A DNA stretch of 64,000 bases from Kudoa neothunni (Eukaryota > Cnidaria). The notes beneath the pieces were generated by a model. The model ran no database searches. It worked only from the letters and a program-made list of their open reading frames with translations, and was not told where the DNA came from. This document shows, piece after piece, positions 10,794 to 22,896 of this stretch. The position numbers and the translations under genes are program-made. The DNA is taken from positions 2,852,001 through 2,916,000 of the forward strand of contig OZ199840.1 of NCBI GenBank assembly GCA_964304625.1, read 5' to 3'. Numbering within the stretch: position 1 is the stretch's first letter; each line of letters begins with the position of its first letter.

Positions 10794-12244
10794 ATATAAT
10801 TATAAGAACAAAAAGTCTTACCTATATTATTTATTAACATCAATTGTTTCTTCGCGAAAATAAAACACAAAATGAAAAAAATTCCGACTCGTATAATTTC
10901 AATTTTCGTTCCATAGAAGTAAAACGAAGACTAAAACAATAAAAAAACTGTGTTGATTATTAAAAGGTAGAAAAAATATTTTTATCATTTTATTCATTTT
11001 TCAAAAAATATTATTTATCGTTTTTGGCTATTAGAGTTTTTCTGCTACAATTAATATAAGAGAAAAAGCACATTTAGAGGCAATGCTAAATCCTCTGCGT
11101 GTGCACCGAGGGAGAGCAAATGGACACCATCTTAATATTGATATATAACAATTTTATATAAAGTAACTTTAAAAATAAACTAATTGCAGGTTTAACAAAA
11201 ACATCTCATGTACCACTATAATAAAAATACTTTTTGAATTTTAAAAAATAGATCTTTATGTCGTACAATTTGTTTTAGTTTATAATTTTTTTTCTTAAAT
11301 TTCCTATTAGAAGTTAAAAATCTATTTAATATTTATTATTAAAATTTAGAAACCTACTTTTTTAAAATGATAATAGAGTTTTTTACCTTCCAGTATCTGT
11401 AGTATTTAAAATGAAATAATACGCTATATTCTTATTGTTTTGTATCCGTTTTTGTATCAAAATTTGGTAACAAATTCGGCAAAATAAATGAATTGGGAAT
11501 TTTCCAAAATGTGAACTACGGTTATTATTTTTATTGTTACACATATAACAGAGTAAAACTAATAAATTTATAAAAATAACAACTCTTTGAATTAATAATA
11601 ACAACATTTTTACGTTAATCGAATATTATACTAAACACACACGTAAGAATTCCTCTAATACAATAGAAACTTCATATGATCGACCTTAAGTTAGTTACCT
11701 ATGGAAATTAAATGTTCATCTAAAATATAATGTTTATTTATTATTAAAGAACTCATCAGTTCTAAGAAGATTGGGAAAATGTACTTCGAGAGCATGTGGT
11801 TATCTTCACGTTTTTAAACCATTCACTCATAAACCCAATAAAAACATGTATTGATAAATTTGATATTGTAGAACTTGTTTTTATTTTGTAAAAAGTACGA
11901 AATAAAACCAATTTATGAATGATTCTCAAAACCAATTAGAGAATAATTCAATGTTTGTTGAAAGAAGATGGAAATTACATGTGTATCCGACTGCGTTCGG
12001 ATGAAAAAATTCTTATAATTTTAGAGTCATTATTTTGAGCTGAATTTTTTCTCTCCATACTCTTGTATCTTATTATCAAGAATCGTGAAAAAAGAAATGC
12101 GAAACGACGTGCGCAAGGGGGACATTCTTTAGGCGCATCATACTTTACTATTACTAAAAATATGTTAAAATGTGATTGATTGAAAAATTATTTTAAATAA
12201 ATAAACGCGTTTCTAGAATATTAATGGGCCACAAAAAATTTTTG

Positions 12245-14046
12245 ATAGTGGTATGTGCTTAACAGCGAATAAGTTTTTTGTTTATTAATACGGTGATTGT
12301 ATCTGCTATTTGGAGCTATTTTGTTAAGCTTGCTAATGAAAAAGCAAAATGTAACAAATATGATGCATTACATACGTGCAAAAAAGGTTCGACTAATACA
12401 TTGCATGCACACGCCAAATTATATGGGATTGATTCAAAAAATAAGTTGTTGCAATCGCTGATATTTTTTATTGAAATTTAGAAGCATACAAATACAACCC
12501 GTTATTGAAAGTTCTGCGAGCGAAAGTCTTTTGGATCTTAAATTGGATAGTGATAGTACCAAATTAATCGCGATTGACAATATTCCCTATTTCCAAAATT
12601 GCAAAAAGTATCACCATAAGACTCTTGCCGAAAAAAGTTCATAATAAAGAGATCCCAGTATCTTATGATGCAATTTTCGATTCTTATATAAAAGTGGAAG
12701 CATCTATGGTGAGCAAGATAAAAAAAAATGTTCTGATGCCAATTCGAGACCTGCACTCTGTTCTGATGAGTGGACGTCAAGGACGAAAAAAGGATTTCTT
12801 AATATTCAAGCATATTTCAAAGACAACAAAATTTCGCTCGGGGTTATTTGAATCATCGAAAAATGTACAGGCGTAGAATTGGCATCATTAATCAAAAACC
12901 AACTATCAAAATTTGGCTTTACGTCCTTATTTATGTGTACCGATGGAGCGTCAAATATAGCAAAATGCGCCTTTGAGTTAGGTTTTCAGCGGATAAAATG
13001 CATTCTTCACGTTAAAATTTATGTAATTGGGTTATTAAGTGACAGATCTACATTAACATATACGATGTAAAAGACGCAATATATGAAGAATCTAATAGCC
13101 AGAAACCAAAAAATATCGAAACTATAACTGACGAGCTGGAGTTTGATGAGCAAGAATTGGTCCTTGTGCCAAGTTTCTTAGATATTTTATCTCGGGTCAG
13201 GTCAGTAGTTAGTTACTTTTCAAGATCTGGATTGGCCTCCGACACATTGAGAAAATCATGAGAACGAAAAGGCATTAAATACATATCACTGAATATCGAT
13301 TGTGTGGCACGATGGTCACGTTGTTACGATATGTTAGTTAAATTTGTGATGTTCGAGGCCATTGAGATGCTTACATGATTTTGGAAAAGGATTTGCTGAT
13401 TGATAGAGATGAAATTATTTTAGTCAATGTAATTATCTATAAAGATATTGTAAAGATGCCTGAATGTTAAGGAATTAACATTATGTCTGGAAATTATGCA
13501 TCGCGCCGTTCTCAAACTTTCAGAGTCACTGATAAGGTTTGCACAATGTGACTTCATACTAACCAACAAAGTTGAGGATATCTCTCTCTTATTGACGGAA
13601 CTATTTCAGAAAATTTAAAAATGAAATTTATCGAACGACGCTCCACCTGGTCTGATATTTTCATGTTTTTAAGCTTCGATTCAAACATTTGTGAAAAGAG
13701 TTTATACTACAGAAGACCTTCAAATATTGAGCTACAAGAAGCAATTAATTTCATTGAACCGAATGATCAAATCCATAATAACTATGAACCTTCCGAAGCT
13801 GATATAGATTTAGACGATTTGATAAATTACGCGGCCAGACCAAAAAAGTCCAAATATTATTCGGATTTCAACGAAATTACCAATTTTTTTAATCGGGGTG
13901 TGATGTCAGATCGTTTAGAAAGGATTCGTAAAATTCCTATAATATAAGGCCTACAAGTATTAACTCAGAAAGATGTTTTTCCCTATGCAACCATGTTATT
14001 TCCCCCTTGAGAACAAAACTGAGTGACTCGAAACTTGAGACCACTG
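12245..14046 (+). mobile_element. Degenerate hAT element with BED zinc finger
   Basis: A BED-type finger is visible at 12300-12440 (SAIWSYFVKLANEKAKC, then CKKGSTNTLHAHAKLYGID). hAT transposase pieces follow at 12574-12876 (RDLHSVL-type region), at 12879-13070 (FMCTDGASNIAKCAFELG and RIKCILHV, the second catalytic region) and at 13080-13947 in several frames. The right terminus, reverse-complemented from 14046, reads CAGTGGTCTCAAGTTTCGAG, a typical hAT end. The left end is uncertain; a weak match (TAGTGG) lies at 12246. Many frame breaks are present, so it is an old copy. Confidence 0.65.
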
Positions 14047-14666
14047 TATTTATTTATGAAAATAGAAATAACTAAATTGAAATTTGAATTATAGAATTTT
14101 TTATGGTGTGTTTGAAAAAATTTTAACCTAAAATATTTATAACCGTTTTTAAAGGTAATTACAAACAATGTTAAATAATAAAATTAATAATAACAATAAA
14201 AGCTTATATAAAATTAAATTCTATTGTAAAATAATTCAAAATTTGTGTCGAAAAAGTATGTTTAAACAAAGAGTGACTAAAATAAGATTTCATTCTATCA
14301 CATTTTTAAATTCTTGTTGTTTGCTCCAAAATTTACAATGATAATTGATAAAACTATTTACAACATCAAAAGCCGTTTTAGAAATAACCGAAACAGAACC
14401 GTCTTAATCCCTAAGGTGTAGCATGACAGAGGGCATGGCGTTAATGGAGCCTGGGTACTTGGAGGAATAGAAAGGATACTAGAACGAAATAAGTTTTTAA
14501 TAGAGGTTCCTGACAGAACCGCCGAGACACATCCAAAAAATTAAAACATACGTTCACTCTGGCTCCATTATCATAACTGACTGCTTCAAAAGTTATGGGG
14601 CATTCCATAATTTCTATCCTCATCTCAAAGTGAATCGTAGTATAGAATATGTGGATAGTACAGTCG

Positions 14667-14745
14667 CGTCTCGGTAATGCGTAGTAAATTTGGACCGCCA
14701 GCTTACTACGCAATATTGTGTCACGTGTGCGCATTATACAAAAAA
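14667..14745 (+). mobile_element. Orphan Tigger/pogo-like terminus
   Basis: The sequence TACAGTCGCGTCTCGGTAAT at 14667 resembles Tigger/pogo ends (compare the element at 60070-61513). It contains a 10-bp inverted pair, TGCGTAGTAA and TTACTACGCA, around a GC-rich spacer, the same arrangement as in the 60-kb element. I see no matching opposite end nearby, so it is an orphan or truncated copy. Confidence 0.4.
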
Positions 14746-15136
14746 TCGATTAAACCATTTATTGGCTCCTTTTTAAACATAAACTCATTTATATAATGAA
14801 AAGGAAAGTTTTCTATTTTTTATTCCATATTTAGAGAAATAGTCTACCATTTTTGTCTTCATTTTTCTTTCCTTTAGAATAGCTTATTTTCGATCCATAA
14901 TAGGATGTAAATCGGACCCTATGGATCTTCGCTTATAAAGGTTTGTTTAAGAGTTCATAAGACTTCCTGAATTTTAGCTGTAGACACTTTTGCGACTAAT
15001 TTATTTCCTTTTGACACTCATCATCAGAGTTACTGACGAATGACCCCCTATTAAAATAGACCACTAATAAAGTTTCTCCTTCATTCACGCTTTCGTTTGT
15101 TAGAAATGTTGTAACTAGAAAGTTTTTGTTCAATCT

Positions 15137-17700
15137 CAGTGGTGGACAAAGTGCGGCCCGCGGACGTGTTTTTAAGACTGAAAAATTGCACGATCATGTA
15201 AGTGTTTTCAAAATTTAGTAACACCAAGACAGAATTTCTCTTCCATAAATAAATAACTTTTTCATAAATATTATAGATTTGCCAACGTTAATTTTACGCG
15301 ATTTTATTATCTGACTTGATATTTTACCTATGCTTATCATACGTAAAAGTGAATGAGGTAAGGTCTAATACGCTCTAAAAACAAAATAACATTTCATCAA
15401 TTTTGGAAAAAACTAGTACGTGAGATTCAATTTACAATAAAAAGAATTCAAAAATAACTAAATAATAGAAAAACATACGGACATGTGAAACTAATACATG
15501 AATTAGGTTTGACGCAATAAGAACCATATCCTTATTTTCTATTATGTTCGTTGCGTTAACAAAATTCTCATTTATTACTATTTTTGAAAAGGGATAAGAT
15601 CTATGTAATTTGTACAATTTTTTAGATATCCTAAGGTTTTAAACTATAATTATTTATAATTGAGATGTATCAAAATTTGTCAGTTTGATGTAGGAATAGT
15701 TTTTTATTCATTTACTTAATATTCTCGAATGATAACTCGCTCAAACTTCCTTTATTAATTGTAATTCGTCGACTCCACTTGTTTGTAGAATTAAACAAAC
15801 ATCCCCTTCCAAAAGCATACAGTTGTTGACGAAAACCGTAATTATAATGATGATTGGACTCGAAAATATTTCTTCATCTATTCGTTGAATAAAGCGATGT
15901 GTTTGCTTTGTCTCGAATCAGTCGCCATATTAAAGGAATATAACTTGAAACGGCATCACGAAACGAAACATGGGGAATTCAGTGAAAAAATCAACAATAA
16001 CAACAGGGAACAGGCAGCCTTAAAATACCTTGAAAGTTATTAAAAGCAACTCAGTTCATTCAAAACGAAATCATTAACTCAAGAAAACGAATCTGAAATA
16101 AGTCTTATGATATCATATAACATTGCTCGGCGAAACAAACCATTTTTAGATGACGAATTCGTGAAAGAATGTATAATGGATTGTGTTGTCGCTGTTCGTC
16201 CGGAATTGAAAAAAATGTTTGAAAATATTCCATTATCAAGAAGGACAGTTGTGCGTCGTATAGAAATGATAAGTGAAAATTTAAGCCAACAAATAAAAGA
16301 TATAAGCAAAGATTTTGTGTGTTATTCATTAGCTTTAGATGAAAACAGATATTAGAGATCCTGCACAATTTCTTATTTTTGTATCACTGAAGAGTTACTT
16401 TCTATGGAACCGATGGAAAGTACAACAATTGGGCGGGATTTTTTGAATGTGTGGTTAAAGCAGTTGAAAACAATGAATTACCTTGGAGTAAATTAACAAG
16501 CGTAACAACTGATGGCACTCGCTCTTTATTGGGAAAGAATTTGGGAATGATTAAACTAGTGAATGAAAAATTTAAAAAAGAGATTCCCAACCATGCTTTT
16601 CTGTCATTTCACTGCATTTTGCATCAAGGAAGTTTGTGTAAATCTGCATTAAGTTTAAACCGCATTGTAACTCCAGTTATGAACGCAATAAACATCATTC
16701 GTTCACGAGCTCTGAATCACCGTCAGTTCAGATCGTTGTTAAATTATCTTGGTTCTGAGTACTGAGACGTTATCTACCATAACAATGTACGATGGTAAAG
16801 TTTAGGAAAAGATTTTATTATATGAAAGACGAAATTAAGGCTTTTCTTAAAATGAAAGATTTTAATTGTGAGTTTATCCACAAAATAGACTGTGATAAAT
16901 GGAGGTTTGAGTTTATGTTCGCAGTCGACATCTTAGAAAAACTCAACGAATTGAACCTAAAGTTGAAAGGTAAACAACTCATAGTTTATGAAATGTTCAA
17001 CCACATTAAATCTTTTGAAGCGAAACTATCCCTTTTTATAAATCAAATAAATGAAAGGAAACTTACCCACTTTCCATTGCTTGCAAAAGAAAAAGAGCCT
17101 CCGGTTATTCGTTTTAAAATAAAGTGCCATCTGAAATCTTTATCAGATGAGTTCAATAGAAGATTTAAAGACTTCAACAGGTTGAACCAAAATTTCAAAT
17201 ACTCACATCGTTATTCTCTGTTGATGTGAACACAGCTCTCGACGAGCTACAGCTTGAACTGATAGATGTTCAATCTGACAGTTTATTAAAAGAATTGTTT
17301 TTTGTTGTTCCATTAACAGAATTTTACAATTCGTTATCTGCTAAGAGTTTTCCATGCCTTAAAAATTTCGCTTCCGAAATATTTTCCATGTTCTGATCAA
17401 CCTATATTTGTGAGCAAAGTTTCTCCTGTATAAAAATTAACAAAAACAAGAATAAGTCTTTGCTATCAGACAAAAATCTAGGAGCCGTACTCAGGATATC
17501 TTCAAACAACCTAAAACCGAACCTTAAGCTATTAGTTCATTCAAATATTTAGTAATTATTTTGCTTTATATTCTCGTTTTATTTAGCATCTGAAATGCAA
17601 CACCAATCACTTCAGAGTTGAAGCTCTATGACAAATACTAGCGCAAAAGCCTCGCTTCGGGTGGGCTTCATTGTCCGGCCACGCAGACTAAAGCCTTGAA
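15137..17700 (+). mobile_element. hAT element, GTF2IRD2/ZBED-like transposase
   Basis: The left terminus is probably CAGTGGTGGACAAAGTGCGG at 15137. A zinc-binding N-terminus lies at about 15830-15975 (MCLLCLESVAILKEYNLKRH). The hAT body follows at 16107-16355 (RRTVVRRIEMISENLSQQI), 16440-16765 (SVTTDGTRSLLGKNLG, LSFHCILHQGSLCKSAL), 16792-17229 and 17220-17551, ending with the dimerisation motif STYICEQSFSCIKINKNK. Four or more frame changes or stops interrupt it. This is the family that gave rise to vertebrate GTF2IRD2-type genes. The right end near 17700 is a guess from a similar GC-rich patch; no clean target duplication was found. Confidence 0.7.
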
Positions 17701-20456
17701 TAGGCCAAGTTCATTTTAAGTTCAAAGTCAATTATAATTATTTTATCGTTCTTTTGACGACAGTGTTATTCGATATAAACAATATTAACCTGATCATATT
17801 CACTTTCTTCTTCATTGGACTTTATTTTCATTTAGAAATCATAAGTTCTTACAACTCGCGTGGCGTATTAATCGCTTTAACCAACCAGTTGATGAACTAA
17901 CTAATCTAAAAGTTTGTTAACAATGTTGCATTTAATGATAACGTACTAAAATTATTTTATGTTTATTTAGAAAATATTATCTTTAAATAAATGTGCAAAG
18001 TAAATAATTTATTCACGTATATTAATCTCACATTTAAACAATAAATCTTCGTTTACGACGCGTGCACCGCCTGCGCGTCAACGAACGTTGTAAAACTTGT
18101 TAATTTAGTTTAAAGTGTAAAAAAGAGTAAACTTTTAAAGTTTCAGTTGTATTTACATACAGAAAATTAGAGTTATCTACGCCTATTATTGAATCCATTA
18201 GTAAATCACGTGTCGTAGTAATCTCAGTACAGTGGGTGGCGTGTGGTAGTTCGTAATTTGAGGAAATATTACAAAATTAACGTACAAAAAAAATTATAAT
18301 AAGTTATTTATTTCTCGAACTATTTGAAAACATTTATTTGACCATTATGAATATAAATAAAATATTTTTGAATTCTTTAATTAATTAGGTTTTTTCTAGA
18401 TTATTTTGTAGTGGCGTATGGTTCGTAACTTTTTCAGATACGTCGAGATTTTTGTTTTCGATCTATGAAACGAGGAACAGAAATTGAGGTAGGACTTTAA
18501 AAGAGAAATATAAAATAATAAAGTTTTTCCAAAACCAGCGAAGGTGTGGAACATAAACAATATTGAAGATGACGCCAATATTCATGATTTTATAAGTGAT
18601 GATAACTGTAACAGAGTTGACAAATTTTATAAATTTTACGGCATAGGACGAAGAATTATTCCATTCAAAATTTTCCCCCCTCTCATCTGTCTGATTTAAG
18701 AAGTTACTTGAAATATCATAGTTTAAATAGTAATAAACATCAATAGGATATTGAACGAGAAATGCACAATATAATTGTCAGAAAACTTAAAAATATTGCT
18801 ATCACTGAGAAATTTCCCCCAAAATAAATTATCTTTATAGTTGATTTATAGCATTGTATCCTTCTTAGTATTGGGCGCGCAATCGTAGAAATTACGAACG
18901 AATGATCACCCATTGTATTGTCAGTACTAATCTGCCTACAGAAAGTTTACACCATCGATTCACCACTTTGTAAGCAATCAGAAAGCTCCATTTTATTTTT
19001 TTAGTTAATTTTGTATTTTTTTTAAGTGCAAAAATAATCTCAAATACTAATGAATGTCTCTGTAAAAGATTTGTGCGTACACACACCGACACTATTACTT
19101 CATATATATATATATATATATATAGATAAGTTTTATTAATTGATGTAATTAAGGGAAATTAAAAGAAATAATAAAAAGTAGGAAATAGTAAGTTATGATA
19201 ACTTTGTCTGGTGGAATTATTATTCTAAAAAATATATATACAAAACCTTAAAAGATGATTGTTACATTGATACTTACCAAAAACTAAAAAATTTTTTAAT
19301 TTCATGTTATTTTAATCATAATTTGGGATTGTAATATTCCGTACCAAATTATAAGAAAATTATTTCTGTAAGTTGATTATATTTGTCACAAAACATTTAA
19401 TGTAATCTGAAATATTACAAATCTACTAATTAAGTTTTATTAGTTTGATTATATTCAAACTAATAATTTAGGTATCATTTTAAAATAGACGTTATATTGA
19501 ATTATATACTTTAAATAATTATAAAATAATTGTATTTGAATCAATTTGTAAATACTTCATGTGTACTTAATGAGTAATATTAACTTTTCATAATTTTAGT
19601 TTTAATTAAAATTTATTAAGTATAAAACTTATTATTTCGATCGTAACTGTTGTATTTATTAATTTGCACTTGAATAAGACACACTTAAATGACACAATAC
19701 ACCTCGTGATTATTGTTTAAATGAACAAATAATGTTTTTTTTCAATAAAGGATTACAGTAACATGCAATAGTATGCCGATCACAAAATTTCTATATTTAA
19801 AAAAATTATTTAATTCTTTTTTAAATTAATTTATACACTAACTTGTTTATTGCACGAAAAATGTTAGAAAAGCCACCAATAGGTATTAAAGTTCTCACAA
19901 AACACTTAATTAACATTGCAACCCTCAAAGCTTCTGTAATGAGCCAATGTGGCCCCCAGACCCAAAAGTTGGGCCCGACTGCATAATTTCTGGTTCACAA
20001 TATGCACGCGCGGGAAATTTTTTAGGCTAGCATTTAATTATTATTAAAGGCTATGATTCTATTATAAAAACGAAACAATGATAATTTATTTTAATAGTAG
20101 AGCCATATTTTTAGTTCATTCAATATTTGGGGGTATATATAGTTGAAAATTACTGCTTGAAAAGTTATTTATATTGAGTAAACATCCTGTATAGTCGTTA
20201 TGAAGAAAAATGTGCTAGAAATAAATATAGATACATCTAGCATATTTTAATTTAAGTGAAACGTGAGTTAAATAGTGTAGTTCTCAAAAGGAGTATTCGC
20301 GGAGATTCACATTTTAAATTCAACGTAACCAAATGGTTTAGCGTATAAAATTATTTCGCAAAATAATAAAATCTATGAACTTGTTGATACAATTTAGATC
20401 AAACGAGAATTAACGCTCAATGTATAACAATTATTAAAATTATGAGACCATGGGAG
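17701..20456. other. AT-rich spacer with no recognised gene
   Basis: No reading frame with a recognisable domain was seen. It contains a (TA)n tract at 19102-19124. A GC-rich patch near 19945-19981 (GGGCCCAACTTTTGGGT on the minus strand) looks like a hAT terminus but could not be paired convincingly with 15137. A CpG-containing patch lies near 18060. The remainder is low-complexity A/T sequence. Confidence 0.5.
19102..19124. repeat. (TA)n microsatellite
   Basis: An uninterrupted alternating AT tract of about 23 bp. Confidence 0.95.
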
Positions 20457-21877
20457 CAGGAGTGGTAAAAAATTAATTGATGCGATTAGTTGATTGCAAT
20501 CAACTTTATAATTTCAATAATTGATTTTATCAGGCGCAATTAATTGCAATTATGACTTTTTACATAAAAAATTTCCAATAAGATATAATTTGAATCGAAA
20601 CTTTTCTGTTCTGTTGAGGAAATACATTTATATGAGACTTGTTTCTGAAAAATGATACCAGATGTTTCAGTAGAGTTGAAATTGTTGGCAGATATGAAAA
20701 AATCAAGTGTTATCTGGCTGAACTTGCTTTTACCAATAAAAAAGTACGATGAATCATCTTTTAGCGCCAATAAAAAATTTAGATATTTCTAAATTGCATG
20801 GTGATTTAAAAAAGTTCTATTCAATAACTTTGGCTCTACAGAAATCGAGTATTATTATGGCACATGCAAATTATTTTTTCGATTGAGTTATTAATGCGTA
20901 TCCAATATTGTATGAACCTCTATGTAAGAATACAAATATTATACATTCAATGAGTTCTGAAAACGGATATTTTAAAATTCATGAGGATAGAATTGATGAA
21001 TCAACTTCTGAAGGGGAACATGCTATGTTCAATCTAAAATTGCTCTAGTAAATTTTAGTAAAAGAAACCGACTCCTATTGAATCCAATTATTTTTCCCTC
21101 AATGTTACAAGAAAACGAAAATTGAAATAAACAATCCAAATTCCTCACTATATAAGCACAAGATTTATTCTCTCATCCTCTAATCTGGTTGGATGATTAT
21201 TCAGCCCCGCTGGTTATACCTTTGAGGACCATCGCCTAAATTGTTCCTCTATAAATCTCGAAACGCAAATATTTCAAAAATCCAATAAAAGATTATGGAT
21301 CAATAAAATTGTTTAGAAAGTTGTTTCATCAAATTTACAATGTATAGTTAATTCATCTCTTTTTTATCGTTCTGTTATTGTATTTAGTTTAAGTTATATC
21401 TTATATGTCAAAGTTTATTGTTTATCTTGGCATTTTTTATCATTGACGAAAAAATTAAAAATAAAACGAACGGCAGAAAAACCATTTGTTTGATTTTATT
21501 TCAATTTACATTGGATTATGTGGTTTCAATAAATGTCCAAATATGCGTTGCATAACGTGGTTCATATTTTAGATGTTTTCAATAAAGACAATTTTTTGCA
21601 AAAAAATATTGAACCTCTCCCCATGAGATTTCAAATATAATGATTCTGACATTATACCCACTAATTAACTTTTCTAACTTTAACTTTAGATTAATGTTTT
21701 AAAATATGAAAGATTTCTTGCTACTTTTGTTTGAGACCGAAATAACTAATGGAAAATTTTTATGCCGAAGTATATAAATGAACTTCAGTGATGTTAGATC
21801 ATCGTCAATAGCTTTCTAATAATTGCAATAATTGATTTTGAAAATTTGCAATTAAAATTAATTTTTGACCATCCCTG
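20457..21877 (+). mobile_element. hAT element with 8-bp target duplication
   Basis: The left end reads CAGGAGTGGTAAAAAATTAA at 20457; the right end, reverse-complemented from 21877, reads CAGGGATGGTCAAAAATTAA. The flanking 8-mers are CATGGGAG (20449-20456) and CATGCGAG (21878-21885), the expected hAT target duplication with one mismatch. Inside, 20690-21020 carries translatable hAT-like pieces (ISKLHGDLKKFYSITLALQK, then YPILYEPLCKNTNIIHS). The transposase is far from complete, so this is a short, deleted copy. Confidence 0.7.
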
Positions 21878-21885
21878 CATGCGAG

Positions 21886-22896
21886 GCATGTGACCAATGG
21901 TTTGTGTGGGAAACGTCTAGTATGACAATAATCAATTTTATTGCAGACAATAGAACTTAATTCACTAAAATAACATGTATACGCATTTAATAATGTTATC
22001 AAATCAAGAAAAATACGATTTCGTTACATGAGAGATGGTTAAAGTATGATTTTAATGGACAAATTCTCCATTTAAAATTTTATAAAAATTTCTAGGACAA
22101 ATATAGCCTATTGTAATTGTGAAACCAAATTTTTAATATCTCACATATTCTAGGAGATATTCTCACCCATGCAAATAGCCACTGCCACGATGAAAATCAA
22201 ATTATGTAAGGTAAGAAATTAACATATTTTCTCCTATTAAAGTAACTAATAAGATTTTTTAGATGGCATCAAGTTAAATTCATATATAAATACAGTAGGT
22301 GACTGATTGTGGGCATTCAAATAAGAGTTGAGTTCACGGTGTCCAAGAGCCGTTCCGGCGCATACAAACAAGGAATTCATAAAAATTTGTTTTTCATAAA
22401 GTCTTAATAATATATCTTATACAAAACAAATATTTCGTAGAATAAAAACATTAATCGTAGAAATTCTTATTTTTAAAATAAATAAAATTGGATTATTACA
22501 TTCTCGAATATATTTTTATGAATAAATAATAAGAAAATTAAATAAGAGCGTAACAACTAAAACATCATTATAAAGGTGAATCTAAAATACAAAAACTACT
22601 TATAAAATTATCAAATACCCTTTTTTTTAGTTTTTAAAAGCTATTTAGGTTACTACGAAGTGTCAAAATACTCAGAAATCTGATAAGATCGAATTCAAAT
22701 CTGCTTTGAGTTTAGCCGATTTCCCACGAATCGCACACTTTTATGTTAATTTAGCCATAACCTAATCAGTAATAGGTTAATTCAAATTTATTTTAATTGG
22801 TTAAAGAAATTTATAGAATGTTTTAACACGTTATCAATTGCATATACATAAGTAAATTTTGGATGGTCGCCGACATCCCACGAAAGATATTTGCTT
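21886..22896. other. Spacer upstream of ATG4 with a stray Tc1-type end
   Basis: No gene was recognised. At 22299 the sequence TACAGTAGGTGACTGATTGT matches the terminus of the MITE at 52824 in its first ten bases, but no partner end was found nearby. The rest is AT-rich and presumably includes the ATG4 promoter. Confidence 0.4.

Larger units (their letters stand above)
7655..12185 (+). mobile_element. MULE with long inverted arms, disrupted
   Basis: A left arm at about 7655-8110 is repeated in reverse orientation at about 11010-12185. Shared blocks include the strings around 'atggagtgcaaaaattcag', 'aacaaacattgaat', 'tgcgcagaggatt' and 'aaataatatttttt', in mirrored order; the right arm carries extra internal sequence. 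Long inverted arms are typical of Mutator-like elements. The C-terminal half of a MULE transposase (8390-9194) and a Tc1-like insertion (9354-10793) lie between the arms. A fragment of the same arm occurs alone near 40950-41150. Pairing the arms with this transposase is inference from position. Confidence 0.6.

Noticed and set aside
7655-12185. The mirrored arms as a CRISPR-like or cruciform replication structure
   Set aside because: They are two long diverged inverted copies around transposase remains, which a MULE explains.
14441-14734. 97-codon minus frame
   Set aside because: It runs through the orphan Tigger terminus and has no recognisable domain; probably chance.
15137-19981. A single 4.8-kb hAT bounded by CAGTGGTGG (15137) and CAGTCGGGC (complement of 19981)
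   Set aside because: The flanking 8-mers do not agree (TTCAATCT and CATAATTT) and the coding part ends near 17551, so I kept a shorter element and noted the distant patch.
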